The position numbers and the translations under genes were made by a program. A model generated the notes under the pieces. It saw nothing but the letters and a program-made list of their open reading frames with translations. It was not told the DNA's origin and made no database searches. From Gremmenia infestans (taxonomy: Eukaryota; Ascomycota; Leotiomycetes; Helotiales; Hamatocanthoscyphaceae), in assembly GCA_032629725.1 (NCBI GenBank), contig JAFEVB010000012.1, forward strand, positions 62,001 through 126,000: 64,000 nt of DNA, written 5' to 3'. How positions within the stretch are numbered: the first letter of the stretch is position 1; every line of letters begins with the position of its first letter. Shown piece by piece: positions 24,066 to 34,219 of this stretch.

Positions 24066-27000
24066 TTGAGATGGGGATGTGAATGGAAGAAAAGAAAGGA
24101 AGAAATCAGAGAAGCTTTGGGGGAAGAACAACTTAATATGCATTCGTGTTGAGATATTTAATGTGGAAGCTTATTTTATTCTCGAACACCCCGGAACGGT
24201 GTTACACCACCATGTCTCGTTTCGGTGGAGTTTCAATACTGGCGGCCATAGACACCTGGGCTCCTATAGGTTCTCGCGGGGAGCCTAAGAACGCCAAAAT
24301 CGTTCCGATCCGACCGCCCGGGATTCTTGCGCATTAGACAGGGGACTTCCATCCTTGCGCGAATACTGAAAAGGGGCAGCGACAGCAGTTGAATGCCAAA
24401 TAAAAGGGAGTTTGAATAGGAACCGCAGGGGGAAGTCTCTGTCTGCATATGCAACTACTACCAAGTAGAGTGAACATATCTATTTCGTACTTTATTTGGA
24501 AGTCCGATGTATCAGACACATAAGGACTCTTACGAAGTACTATTCATCTATTCTCGCTTTAGACGATGGTGGAAGTTGAATTACTTGCGTGAAATGTCTC
24601 ACATTACGCCGATCCGACTTCTCCCGACTTAAGATTAATGCTTAACAAGTCTTGACTTTTGACTAGGCCCTACGGAGATACCTTGAGCTTACCTCGCGGC
24701 GGCGGACCCAGCTGGACATGGCCCGCCACTGCCGCCAGGCTCACTCTCGACCTTGGGCGCGCAGCGAACAGGCCATGAGAAATTCTTACGGCGCAAAGAA
24801 CACCCTTATCGACAACAAAGTGAGGGATAAGGAGGGAGTTGTAGGGATAAGCCAGCGAGAAATTACGCCGATCGTGAGCCCTGCAAATTAAAAAACATAC
24901 GAAGTAAGTCAAGCCATCTGAAGTCTCATGTCCTGCCCAAGTCCATCTAATCACGTGTCAATACTATACCTTCAATATGAAATAGTAGGGTGACACTTGA
25001 ACCCCCACCTCCTTCGTGGGGGATGGATATCAAATCATCGATGGCCTCGTTGTCATGAAGTCTTGACAGTCGTGTCGTCTCAACATCTGGTGATGTACGC
25101 CCTTAGCAACTTAAAGTTGTGGCACAACATTGACCCACACACGGAAAGGCTGAAGCTTGATCCATGTTTCAAATCCACTTCCATCGTGCATGCATAACTA
25201 GATGCAGGGTAGGGCTTGCGAGGCTGACAATAAATAACATTTTCTTTGGAACTCGATTGCTACATTTTTAGTAATTCATGGGACTTCTGAGAAGGTCTCT
25301 CTCTGCCTGCAGGCTGAGCTTTCATAAGACTTCTCTTGAAAACATGTCCCGATGGGAAGAAACTCCACGAGTTTCTATTCGTAACGTAAATGAATATTCT
25401 ATTTTCGGAACTTAAGATGGAATCACTCCTCAATCCGCTTTTAAACAGTCCCACCTTCCTCCCGAGCCTTCCACCCCGCAAATATCTCGTGGGGGCCATC
25501 TTTCCTTCGCCGGTTCCGCCCGAGCAGTGCGTTGTCCAAAGATTCGTTCTTCTGGCAGAGCATACCTATTTTCAATCTTGGAATACGAAAAGTGCATAAA
25601 CGAACAAAACCGAGCATTTTTTGGTGTACTACAGTATGACGATTTCAAAATGTACTCTCTCAGATCGCACAAAGTTGCTGCGAAAATGGCGAACAAATTT
25701 GCACCTGCTGAAAAGAGTATACGCTTTCTTCTGCATACCTAAGGTAAAGGAGTGGGACCGAGAGTCCTATTTGATTCCTTAGCAATGTGGCCTTTCTCAG
25801 CGAACTTCCACTTCCATTCAATTCATTTCGCCTCAACTTCAAGCATCCGGCCGGTCCCGAGCCTTCTTTCCATGAAAGCCTTAAGATTACAAAACATTTA
25901 TTTCAGTATTGAGGCTACACAAGATCCAGCTGCGAGAGCGGGCACTGAATTTTTTCAACGCCGTAATGACGGCCATCTCTTGCTTATGTTTTGATGGCGC
26001 CCGTCTTCAACTTCCATCTGCCCCTATTTTTTCGGTCCCTTTAATGGCGCCACCGATCTCTTGATGTATCTTGCGTGGATAATCATATACCTATCACTGA
26101 CGCTCATCGCAGGAAGATAGTAATGCGCTTGAACACCAACTGCAAGGTGTATACGGCAGACTTATCTTTTGTGCTTTTCAAGTTGATCGGCGATATAATG
26201 GGTAATGGCGTGATACAGCATTATTATCACCTGTGGGGTTGGATGACAGAAATCAGATAGATGTCGTCTTCCAAGTGGGACAGGGTCTCGCATTTATGAT
26301 TGATACTTGTCAGAACTGTTGATTCTTTTGTTTGCTTGACGTTCAAAGAACCTTTGTTCTCAGTGTTCTATAAAGTTTATTGCGTATATTTCAATTCCAA
26401 GTTGGACTAGTAGTCGTTTCGTGGCATCCTAATAACCCTCAAACTGTCATTGTTGCGTTATAACTGGAAGCTCAAAGATTCAATCTGGGGCGCTGCTGAA
26501 TGCTAGTGTATGAGCTATGGTATTACTTTTCTCCCCATCTCAGCTGAATATGGCATGAGAGATAGAGATTGAGAAATCGATCACTTAGGGGGTAGTCTAA
26601 GATAGAACAGGTGATGAAAGATTCTTGGTGCTCGCTCACGACCTTAAAGACGTGCTTTCCGCTGCGCATGATTCTATTTTTGCTGCGCGTGGCGTCTCGG
26701 AGAAATCTAGGGCTGCAAACATCCGATATACCTTCGATTTTCCTTTTCAAGTGAGCTCGTTATAATCTGAGCAGGCCCAGAGAGCTGGTGATGTTTTTAA
26801 AAGCGCCACCCATATCACTTGACCAATCTATCATAGCCTCGAAATTGGCAGCATCATGTATGGCCCAACAAGTAGTTTTCCAAACCGGTATTCAACCACA
26901 ACTTCTTCCTCTACATTTGACACTAGTGTGTCTCAAAGGAATCACAGAAGAAATTCATGCCTTGTGAAACAGTTATGGTGCTGTTCTACCGAGTAAAGCC

Positions 27001-29058
27001 AGCCAAATCGTATTGGGTGTTGAATTTGTTTTTACTAAGCAACGCCTGTAAGTTGCTGAGGCCTCGTTGGATGGTCAGCTTAACCAGCCAATCCATGCGC
27101 GACTAGTAAGTATTTATCTCACATTATAATATCAGCTCGATTGATACTCGTATTATAATTGATAGAAGCTTGCCGCCGCCAGGTCCTGGGGACAAGGCTA
27201 ACCAACTCACCTCAGCGCACAAATCGAATTCGCTGAAGAGACAACTTTGTATAACAAGTCAGCTTTCGCTGAATAGTAATCTTAGCACAGTTTATTCAAC
27301 ATGGCGGTAGCAACTCAAAATCATCTATATGTCTTGCTGTTGCCACAACTTCAAAGCAGTGAACGCAACCTGCAAGCAAGCTTGCAACGCTAATGGCACC
27401 CAAAGGGCCAAAACAGTCCACGCAGCCTGTACCAACTTAATTCAAAGATAACATATGGATAAGCAAACTTCACGGTCGGAGACAATAGAATGATTGAGAG
27501 CCGATTCAAAATGCTATAGCTCTCAATGCAACAACGCTCATCTTGTAGAACAAGAGATGATGCTAAGTCAGAGCTGTATCACGACTACACTATTGCCAAC
27601 GCTACAAGAACCGAACAACTGCCGACTGGCCATCTATCTATATCTATCCGAGCCAGATTTGAGCTTGGTCGGGGGTGTGTCGATAGATGATATATCAGCA
27701 AGGTTATTTGTACCTCCCCTCGGTGTGGTATTCCCGCTGGCTGTCTGGCAGATGGTTCTTATGAACGATTGAATAGGAGGAAGAAATGAGGAAGAAAAAA
27801 ATCGCATACAAGGCGAAATGTCTGATAGGGTATGCATCCTGATTTGGCATAAAGCGCTTATTGAGTGGAAAGAGGCAGGCAGGTACGCAAGTACGTAGGT
27901 AGGCAGTTGGGAGGGAGATGACTGAGTGGTTACGGTATACGTTGCGTACGTAGCACGCAGGACGTATAATGGGATGGGAAGGGGGGAAGGGATATATATA
28001 TGAACGCGATGGAGAAGTACTTGGAAGGTAAGTTTGAAAAGGGGCTGGTTCGCTAAGCGACGCTGGGGAATTTAAGCACTCGACTCTCCCCCCTCCTCCC
28101 CCCTCTTCACTTTCGCTTTCACATTCATGTGGAAGAATGAACAATATGTTATTGAAACATCAATAGATATAACGAGGATACTCCACTCCGCTAAAAGTAT
28201 AAATGCTAGTGAAACAATGAGCAAGAAAAACGCTCCCGTTTGAGGATTTCACTTTTACTCGTAGTTGGTATGCACTTCAAAGCGTTGATACAACCTGATA
28301 CTTTCTATATAATACACTGCACGCATGATAATCGTGAATGCGTTTCAACTGTAACAGTAGTTGTTGTTCGTTTTTATTAAGCTCGAGTGAAACAGGTCGG
28401 TGCAGTGTTATTTATACCAGGTGAAGTAAGTGGCGTCTTCATGATATCTCAGTAGAACCCGCCAAATCAGTTACACCGGTTAAGCGCCGGCTGAACAGCT
28501 GTAGTGAGTAGCTACTCTGTGAAAGTGAATTGTATTGCAAAATGATGACCTAGAGGGGGAATTGTAGAGGTTTTGTTGCACGTCGTGAAAAGGTTGGCCG
28601 TGGGTGGAAAAAGTAGAAAGCGACATGATATTCAATGTTGACAGGTTATATTCACATATATCGCCGGGCTGATTAGAGAGTAGAGGGATCAATAAGGTTA
28701 GATGAAAGGAATTGCAAAATGCATCCAAGTGTAATGGTGTACTGGTCTAGGTTTCTATGAGAATTAATCGTCGACATGTTGGAGGGTGTCCCTACACCCT
28801 GTTTCTTTTGCCCATTTATGTTTTTTAACATTTTGCCATGTGATATGAATCTGGATGATTTGCTTTTATAGTACATCCTAACACTTTTACTTACGGGTAG
28901 AAGGCATGCTGGGATTTAATGTCCAGTCACATATATCGCTAGGTTGATTGCATCCTAGGCTGTTCATCTTTTTTGCAAGTTTCTCTTTTTCTTTTTTCTT
29001 TTTTGGCAATTTGCAATGTAGTATGAAGTTAGACGACACGCTCTACTTTCTCATTTAC
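24066..29058. other. 5 kb region without intact gene
   Basis: The right flank of the malic enzyme gene (its promoter) grades into about 5 kb in which no intact gene is recognised. A stop-containing coding remnant at 26821-27201 is listed separately. Short frames elsewhere (for example 25390-25700 and 27494-28144) show no domain and partly reflect low-complexity DNA. Confidence 0.4.
26821..27201 (+). pseudogene. Stop-interrupted coding remnant, family unknown
   Basis: One frame from 26821 reads as ordinary protein sequence apart from TGA at 26965 and TAA at 27049. It continues across a plausible intron (GTAAGT at 27106 to ATAG at 27165, phase kept) to a final TAA at 27199. Both internal stops can arise from CGA and CAA by C-to-T change, as expected from repeat-induced point mutation, but ordinary decay would look the same. 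I do not recognise the family. This may also be a chance open frame. Confidence 0.22.
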
Positions 29059-30083
29059 TCAAGCCTTCCCAGTCGATCCCATAATATCCATCTGATACTC
29101 TACCAACTCCTGGATCAGATCCGTACCTGTCCCCATCAACTCTGTGAGAGGCACCTTCCCCGTGTTCTCCGCCACGTATTTACTATATTTATGCAGCACC
29201 AAATCATTCAGATTACACCTCGTCATCCCTCCCTTGATACAGCCCTGCATCGTTGCGTCTGGGAAGGTATTTGTACCATGCAAGACCAGTTGCGCCTTTC
29301 CTTTCGTCGCTGCCCGGATTTTCTCAAGTCTGTATTCATACCGCCAGATTAGTATCACATCTCTCCCAAACCACGAATTGCCTTCCCCTTTTCTTGTCCC
29401 CAGAAATGGACATTTGAAACATAAACACACCTTTCAAAATCCAACTTGATATTCTCAACACCCCCATAATTCCCATGCACATTCCCAAAAGCCGGCGCCA
29501 GGAAATCAATCCCCGTCCCCACAAACTCCAGCGCCTCCTCAGCCGTCGTAAGCAAGCCCTCCAGATCCCCCGTATCCTTCACCCCATCCTCGCCGCCATT
29601 GATCCTGCCCGGCTCCGCTTCCGTCGCAATGCCCTTCTCGTGCAGCATGCGCGTAATGCGCTGCGTCTTCTCCAGGTTCTCCGCTTTCTCGTAGTGCGAC
29701 ATGTCGACCATGATGCTGTCGAAGGGGTACGCGGACGCTGCGATGATCTCGGCCTCGGACTGCGCGTGGTCTAGGTGCAGCACGATGGGCACGCTGGCGG
29801 TGCGCACGGCGGCGGCGGCCAGGTGGATTAGTAGGGGCGAGTAGTGGAGCGCCCAGGGGAAGAGGAGGATTTGCGCGGGGGAGCGCTTTTTTTCGGCGGC
29901 GCGGACCACGGCTGTTATTGTTTCGAGGTTGTACTATATAGTATATCTGGTTAGGAATGTGGGATTATTTTAAGAGGGAGGATGAGTGCATACAGAAACT
30001 ACTCCAACGACGCCGTATCCGCCTTCTTCAGCTGCCTTTAGCATCTTCACTGCGCGGTTGTCTTCCATTTTGGGGTATGACAT
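29059..30083 (-). CDS. Class II (zinc) ketose-bisphosphate aldolase family
   Basis: Three exons (30083-29994, 29933-29431, 29329-29059) give 287 residues of a zinc-dependent class II aldolase. Metal and active-site residues are visible: HLDHA (His about 83 and 86), the loop VDMSHYE, TEAEPGRINGGEDG with the conserved Glu, NVHGNYGG (His about 183), and LVLHGTN in the last exon. The size and the EAEPG loop fit the tagatose/fructose-bisphosphate aldolase branch (GatY/KbaY-like) rather than yeast Fba1, which is longer. The neighbour 248 bp upstream on the same strand is a DenD-type dehydrogenase. I infer work on a four-carbon or related sugar-acid intermediate rather than main-line glycolysis. The substrate is not proven. 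A second in-frame ATG at the sixth codon is an alternative start. Confidence 0.85.
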
Positions 30084-30331
30084 TATGTATGTACAATGAA
30101 GGAGAGGTAGATTGACGGCAGAGGACAAGCTGGTGTGCGAGGCAGAAAATTGAGAAAACTGACGTTGAGATGGTTAGAAGAATGGGATAAAGCCGAGAGC
30201 GGGGAGCTCTTTTTACCCCTCCTTGAAGACGGCAACTTTGCCGAGTGGGTGAAGCTATTCCCCGCATTCGATCAAATCCTTACTTTCATTTAAAACTTAT
30301 AACTCCAAGAATACATATGAATAGCTATACC

Positions 30332-31309
30332 TCACTCCTTCAAACCATCAACATAATCCCTAACCGCCTGCTCAAAACTAACATCTTTCCTAAACCCCAA
30401 CCCATAAGCCAAACTGTTATCAAACTCCGTGCCCCAACTCCTCAAAATCCTCTCCATCCCCACATCCGTCTCCTCCCTCAAAAACCCCAACTTATCCTCC
30501 CCCGCCACCCTCGCAAGCGCATCCATCATCTCCTGCACACTAACCCCAATCCCCGGCATATTAACCACCCTCCTATGTCTATCCATCCCACTAGTGTCCA
30601 ACCCCAGCGCCAGCACCAGATTCTCCCTCAGCGTCCGCGGACTACACAACCAGCTCCTAAACCCACGATCGCGCAACGGGATCACGCACTCCTGCCCATT
30701 CAACGGCTCCCGAATCATGCCGCTCAGAAACGAACTCGCAGCCTGCGTCGGCTTCCCACCCCTCACGCTTATCGTCGGGAAGCGTAGACACAGCGCGTCC
30801 ACGTACCCCTTGCGTGTATAATCGTTCAGCAGCGTCTCGCAGACTAGTTTCTGCGCCCCGTAACTGCCTTCGGGTGTCGGCATCACGCTCTCGTCAATGA
30901 CCGCCGGCAGCGGCTGGCCGTACACGGCTTGCGAACTCGCGTATAGCACTCTAAGCGGCTTCTCGCCTTCTTTCTTGCTCTCGCGCAGGATTTCCAACAG
31001 CGCGAGCGTGGATCGTAGGTTGACGTTCATGCCGAGCGGGAAATCGGCTTCGGAGCCCGCGGACATTATGCCGTGGAAGATGCAGATTGCGTCGAGGGGG
31101 AGGGATTGGGAGATGAGGGATTGCAGGGAGGTTGGGGAGCAGAGGTCTGCTTGGATGGTTGTGGCGTTCTGGGGGTATTTTGCCTTTGCGGGGATGGGAG
31201 GTTCGATTATGTCGGTGAGGATCACTTCGTATTGTGGTTCTTGGAGCAGACGCTCTGCAAGGAGGGGGCCGATCATGCCTGCGGCCCCGGTGATGAGGAT
31301 TCGAGGCAT
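30332..31309 (-). CDS. DenD-type NAD-dependent sugar-acid dehydrogenase (SDR)
   Basis: A single exon encodes 325 residues of an extended short-chain dehydrogenase/epimerase. The NAD-binding loop TGAAGMIG lies at about 7-14, and the catalytic Ser and Tyr-Lys pair are in YASSQAVYG (about 123-131) and SYGAQK (Tyr about 150, Lys about 154). The stretches EADFPLG and GKPTQAASSFLSGMIREP, the latter followed by LNGQE, match the D-erythronate dehydrogenase (DenD) branch closely, rather than UDP-sugar epimerases. DenD oxidises D-erythronate in four-carbon acid-sugar catabolism. The frame is open well upstream of 31309, but MPRILITGA is the expected family start. The zinc aldolase gene follows 248 bp downstream on the same strand, and co-regulation is inferred. 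No kinase or isomerase of that pathway is visible in the window. Confidence 0.85.
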   Translation of the reverse strand: MPRILITGAAGMIGPLLAERLLQEPQYEVILTDIIEPPIPAKAKYPQNATTIQADLCSPTSLQSLISQSLPLDAICIFHGIMSAGSEADFPLGMNVNLRSTLALLEILRESKKEGEKPLRVLYASSQAVYGQPLPAVIDESVMPTPEGSYGAQKLVCETLLNDYTRKGYVDALCLRFPTISVRGGKPTQAASSFLSGMIREPLNGQECVIPLRDRGFRSWLCSPRTLRENLVLALGLDTSGMDRHRRVVNMPGIGVSVQEMMDALARVAGEDKLGFLREETDVGMERILRSWGTEFDNSLAYGLGFRKDVSFEQAVRDYVDGLKE

Positions 31310-31892
31310 CTTCGGTATGGGAGGTGGGAAAGATTTGAGGTAGGATGAATGAATGAAGGAATTGGACTGGATTTTTGTGTAGAAAAGATGAAGAATGAAT
31401 ACAATCAAAAAGTGTGAGAATTGAGAAGAGGGGAAGCTTGACATGTACATAAATATCCGGATCCCCACGTCGGAGAACATCGGCCCAGTGCATGTTGAAT
31501 CAAATAGCCTCCGATTGGGAAGGTTAGCCGCTTCTGTATTTCTCACTGGAGAGTATATTGTCATTGAAAAGTATTGCACAGCTTCATCTTCCCACAGTGC
31601 TGAACATATCCTGATATTAAGAGAAGAGTCCTTATCCCTCCTACTCATTATGTACCTCTGTAATACACTCCTATGCATACACTCCTATGCATACACTCCT
31701 ATGCATACACCATCCCTGGCCTCAGTATAGTATACACTTCCCAATATTTTCCATTTATTCCATCACATCCAGCCAGTCAAGCCTTCGAGCCTTTCTTTGT
31801 ATTTTCCCCTCTCTGCTATCCTCTCCCCATATTGTCCCACCACACACCTCCTCTCCCCTCAAGTTAAACCCCCTCTCCCGTCCGCGTACCCC
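31310..31892. other. Intergenic with 14-bp tandem repeat
   Basis: Promoter of the DenD-type gene and 3' flank of the BolA-like gene. It contains three exact tandem copies of a 14-bp unit at 31667-31708. No coding signal was seen. Confidence 0.45.
31667..31708. repeat. Three tandem copies of ACTCCTATGCATAC
   Basis: The 14-bp unit occurs three times without mismatch. Each unit contains ATGCAT, a six-base palindrome. It lies about 360 bp upstream of the DenD-type start codon, so it could be a regulatory array or simply a minisatellite. Confidence 0.9.
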
Positions 31893-32575
31893 CTAAGGCG
31901 TCGCAGTCTTCAACATGACCCCATGCCACCCCTTAATCATACCCCCCAACACCTCATTAACCAACCTCTGCTGCTTAAGCATACTCAGCCCCCTAAACTT
32001 CTCACTCTTGATATCAATCGAGTACATAGTACCACAACCACCCGATACATCCCGTACCTAAAATTACACACCAATCAGCCTTTGCCCTCATCAACTCATA
32101 CCCCAATACTCATAGCCCCAATTCCACTTCCATCTCTACTCTCCACTCTCACACCAAGCAAAACGGGAATGAAAGGGGCAAAACGTACATTCAGCGCCAC
32201 CGGATCCAAACTATCCATCAACAACCCCCTAATCTCCAATTCCTTAGCATCCAATCCCTCCGGTACTTCTAACACCCCCTTCTCCACCGGTATCGCATCC
32301 CCAAGCACCTGTTCACTCCCACTTCCCACCCCCTCCCTCGTACTATACCCCCTCAAATGCTCCCCCATCCTCATCCTCATTCCCATCTTCCCCCTCGAAC
32401 CGCCTCTATTCGTCGAGACCGCGCCCGCAGAAACAAAAGCAGAAGTATGGTTCCGCGCCGGACATATACTAGAAGCCAAACATCTCGAGCCAGCTCCCAA
32501 CGCATTCGTAGCTTCCAACTGGCACCTGAAAGCTCGAGGGCTGGTCCGTAGACATGTTCGGAGTGCTTTGTTCAT
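31893..32575 (-). CDS. Mitochondrial BolA-like protein (BolA3/Bol3 type)
   Basis: Two exons (32575-32189 and 32057-31893) separated by a 131-nt intron give 183 residues. The first about 70 residues are Arg/Ser/Ala-rich with almost no acidic residues and read as a mitochondrial targeting peptide. The BolA domain spans about residues 90-183. It starts at LDAKELEIRGLLMDSLDPVAL, crosses the splice into DVSGGCGTMYSIDI, and continues as KFRGLSMLKQQRLVNEVL. The conserved His-containing end GWHGVMLKT follows. Mitochondrial BolA proteins work with the monothiol glutaredoxin Grx5 in handing 4Fe-4S clusters to lipoate synthase and other client enzymes. The ATG at 32575 was chosen over the frame's outer limit because the presequence begins there. 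Confidence 0.87.
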
Positions 32576-34219
32576 GCCTCTCCTATTTTCCTTTCTTTTC
32601 CCTTCCTTCCTTCCTTGGTATCCCTTCGTATCCTTCAATCCAGTTCCTTTATCTCCTCGAAATGTGTGTTTACTCGCTCGCTCGCTCGATCGTTCGCGTT
32701 GTGCTGATTTCGTTTCCCTTCGTTGGTTTAGATCCGTTGCTTTAGATAGGATACGAATGCGAATAAACGAATTACTATGATGAATATCGCGTCCGTACCA
32801 GCCAGTAATGAAAGTCTCATATAATATCCTATCCTATGCTGTGCTTGCTTGCTTGCTTGCTGTATTGTATTCCCCGGTGAATTTGATCAATGATGCAGAT
32901 GCAGGAAAACGCGACGACAGCTAGCTCCGTTGAGCTTTGATCCGTTGGGCGAGCTTGGACTTGCTGTTGGAAGGGAAATCATACGAGTACGACCTACAGC
33001 CATATGGAGAAGTTGGATTTCAAAGACTTGCTTATGTAAACATAATATCAATGCACCAGAAGTACCAAGCACTTAGGTAAGCATGCACAGTATAGCGTTA
33101 TGCACTAAGCACATGACTTCCATTAACCATGCCCTATAATTACTCTAATTATAAATATAAGGTAAGGTAATTTACTTGTCTTGAACCTATTCTTTGTTGA
33201 TAACGGATTTGGATTTGGATTTGGATCTATATATATATATATATATGTGACGAGTCTGAATAATATCCCTAGTGAAATAAGTAAATTTCAATTCCATGTC
33301 TTAGGGGTTTAAATTGGATCAAAAGACGACAAGGTTTTATTACTCGTGCCAATTTGATTTGCGTTATTAGTAGGTACTAGGAAGTGCCTTGGTAAAGGCA
33401 ATCCATTTCAAAAAGCACACGTACTAAGGGAGGTTGGCGGATCCGCAGGTACATGTATCACAGTCAATTCAGCAGGTCAGGTCTTGTTCAGGGCATCATC
33501 AACGTCTCCATTCGTTTCAATGATTCTGCTACACCGCATGCAGTATCTCAACTAGAACCTCGCCTCCGCAAGGAAGTCAGACCAGCCAGCTTCTCCTCGT
33601 AGTGTGCAAACCCCATCCAGCCCTCCCTCACATTCCCTCCATATATACTCGACTCGGGAATTTTTCCATGCCAATCCATCCACCACCTCTTATCTCACAA
33701 CTTTTTATCCCCATCCAAATCACAATCTCAACCTCATACCAGAGGGATTCGCAAAAACAGAAAAATTAAACCCAGTCTATGTTGAGAAGGAGAAAAGGTG
33801 AGGCTCGCTTAACCGAAGCAAGAGACCACCACAATGCCGGAGGAAAAAAACATGCAAGAACTATAAAAGACGCTCAAAAGTACAAGCATAAAAGTAACGT
33901 ATGAATGAGGCCCTTTCCCGTCGCGCAAAAAATGCTAACAATTAACGTTTCCAGTTGAGAGACGTTGGCGTATAAACAATGAACCGTGAGCTGGTAACCG
34001 AATCCGTTGTCGGGGTCCATCTGTGAGCAAATTTGCTCATCCAATCTTGGGTGTTGACTACGCTCAATCAAGAGGTAATCAGAAACATTCCTCCATATCC
34101 GAAGCAATCGGATACACTCTCAAGTCGACTAAGCCGTATCATCGTATAGGAAATCATTCAGGCGTGCTATCGTAATAATTTCATTCCTTACAGCATTAAA
34201 GCCGTTGGCAGAAGATAAT
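32576..34219. other. Intergenic with microsatellites
   Basis: Promoter of the BolA-like gene and 3' flank of the PP1-targeting gene. It carries short simple repeats (CTTG near 32845-32860, GGATTT near 33205-33225, AT near 33227-33246). No gene was recognised, and the open frame at 33604-33801 has no domain. Confidence 0.4.

Noticed and set aside
30245..31348. Plus-strand open frames of 91-180 codons
   Set aside because: They overlap the DenD-type gene on the opposite strand, show no domain, and reflect its codon bias.
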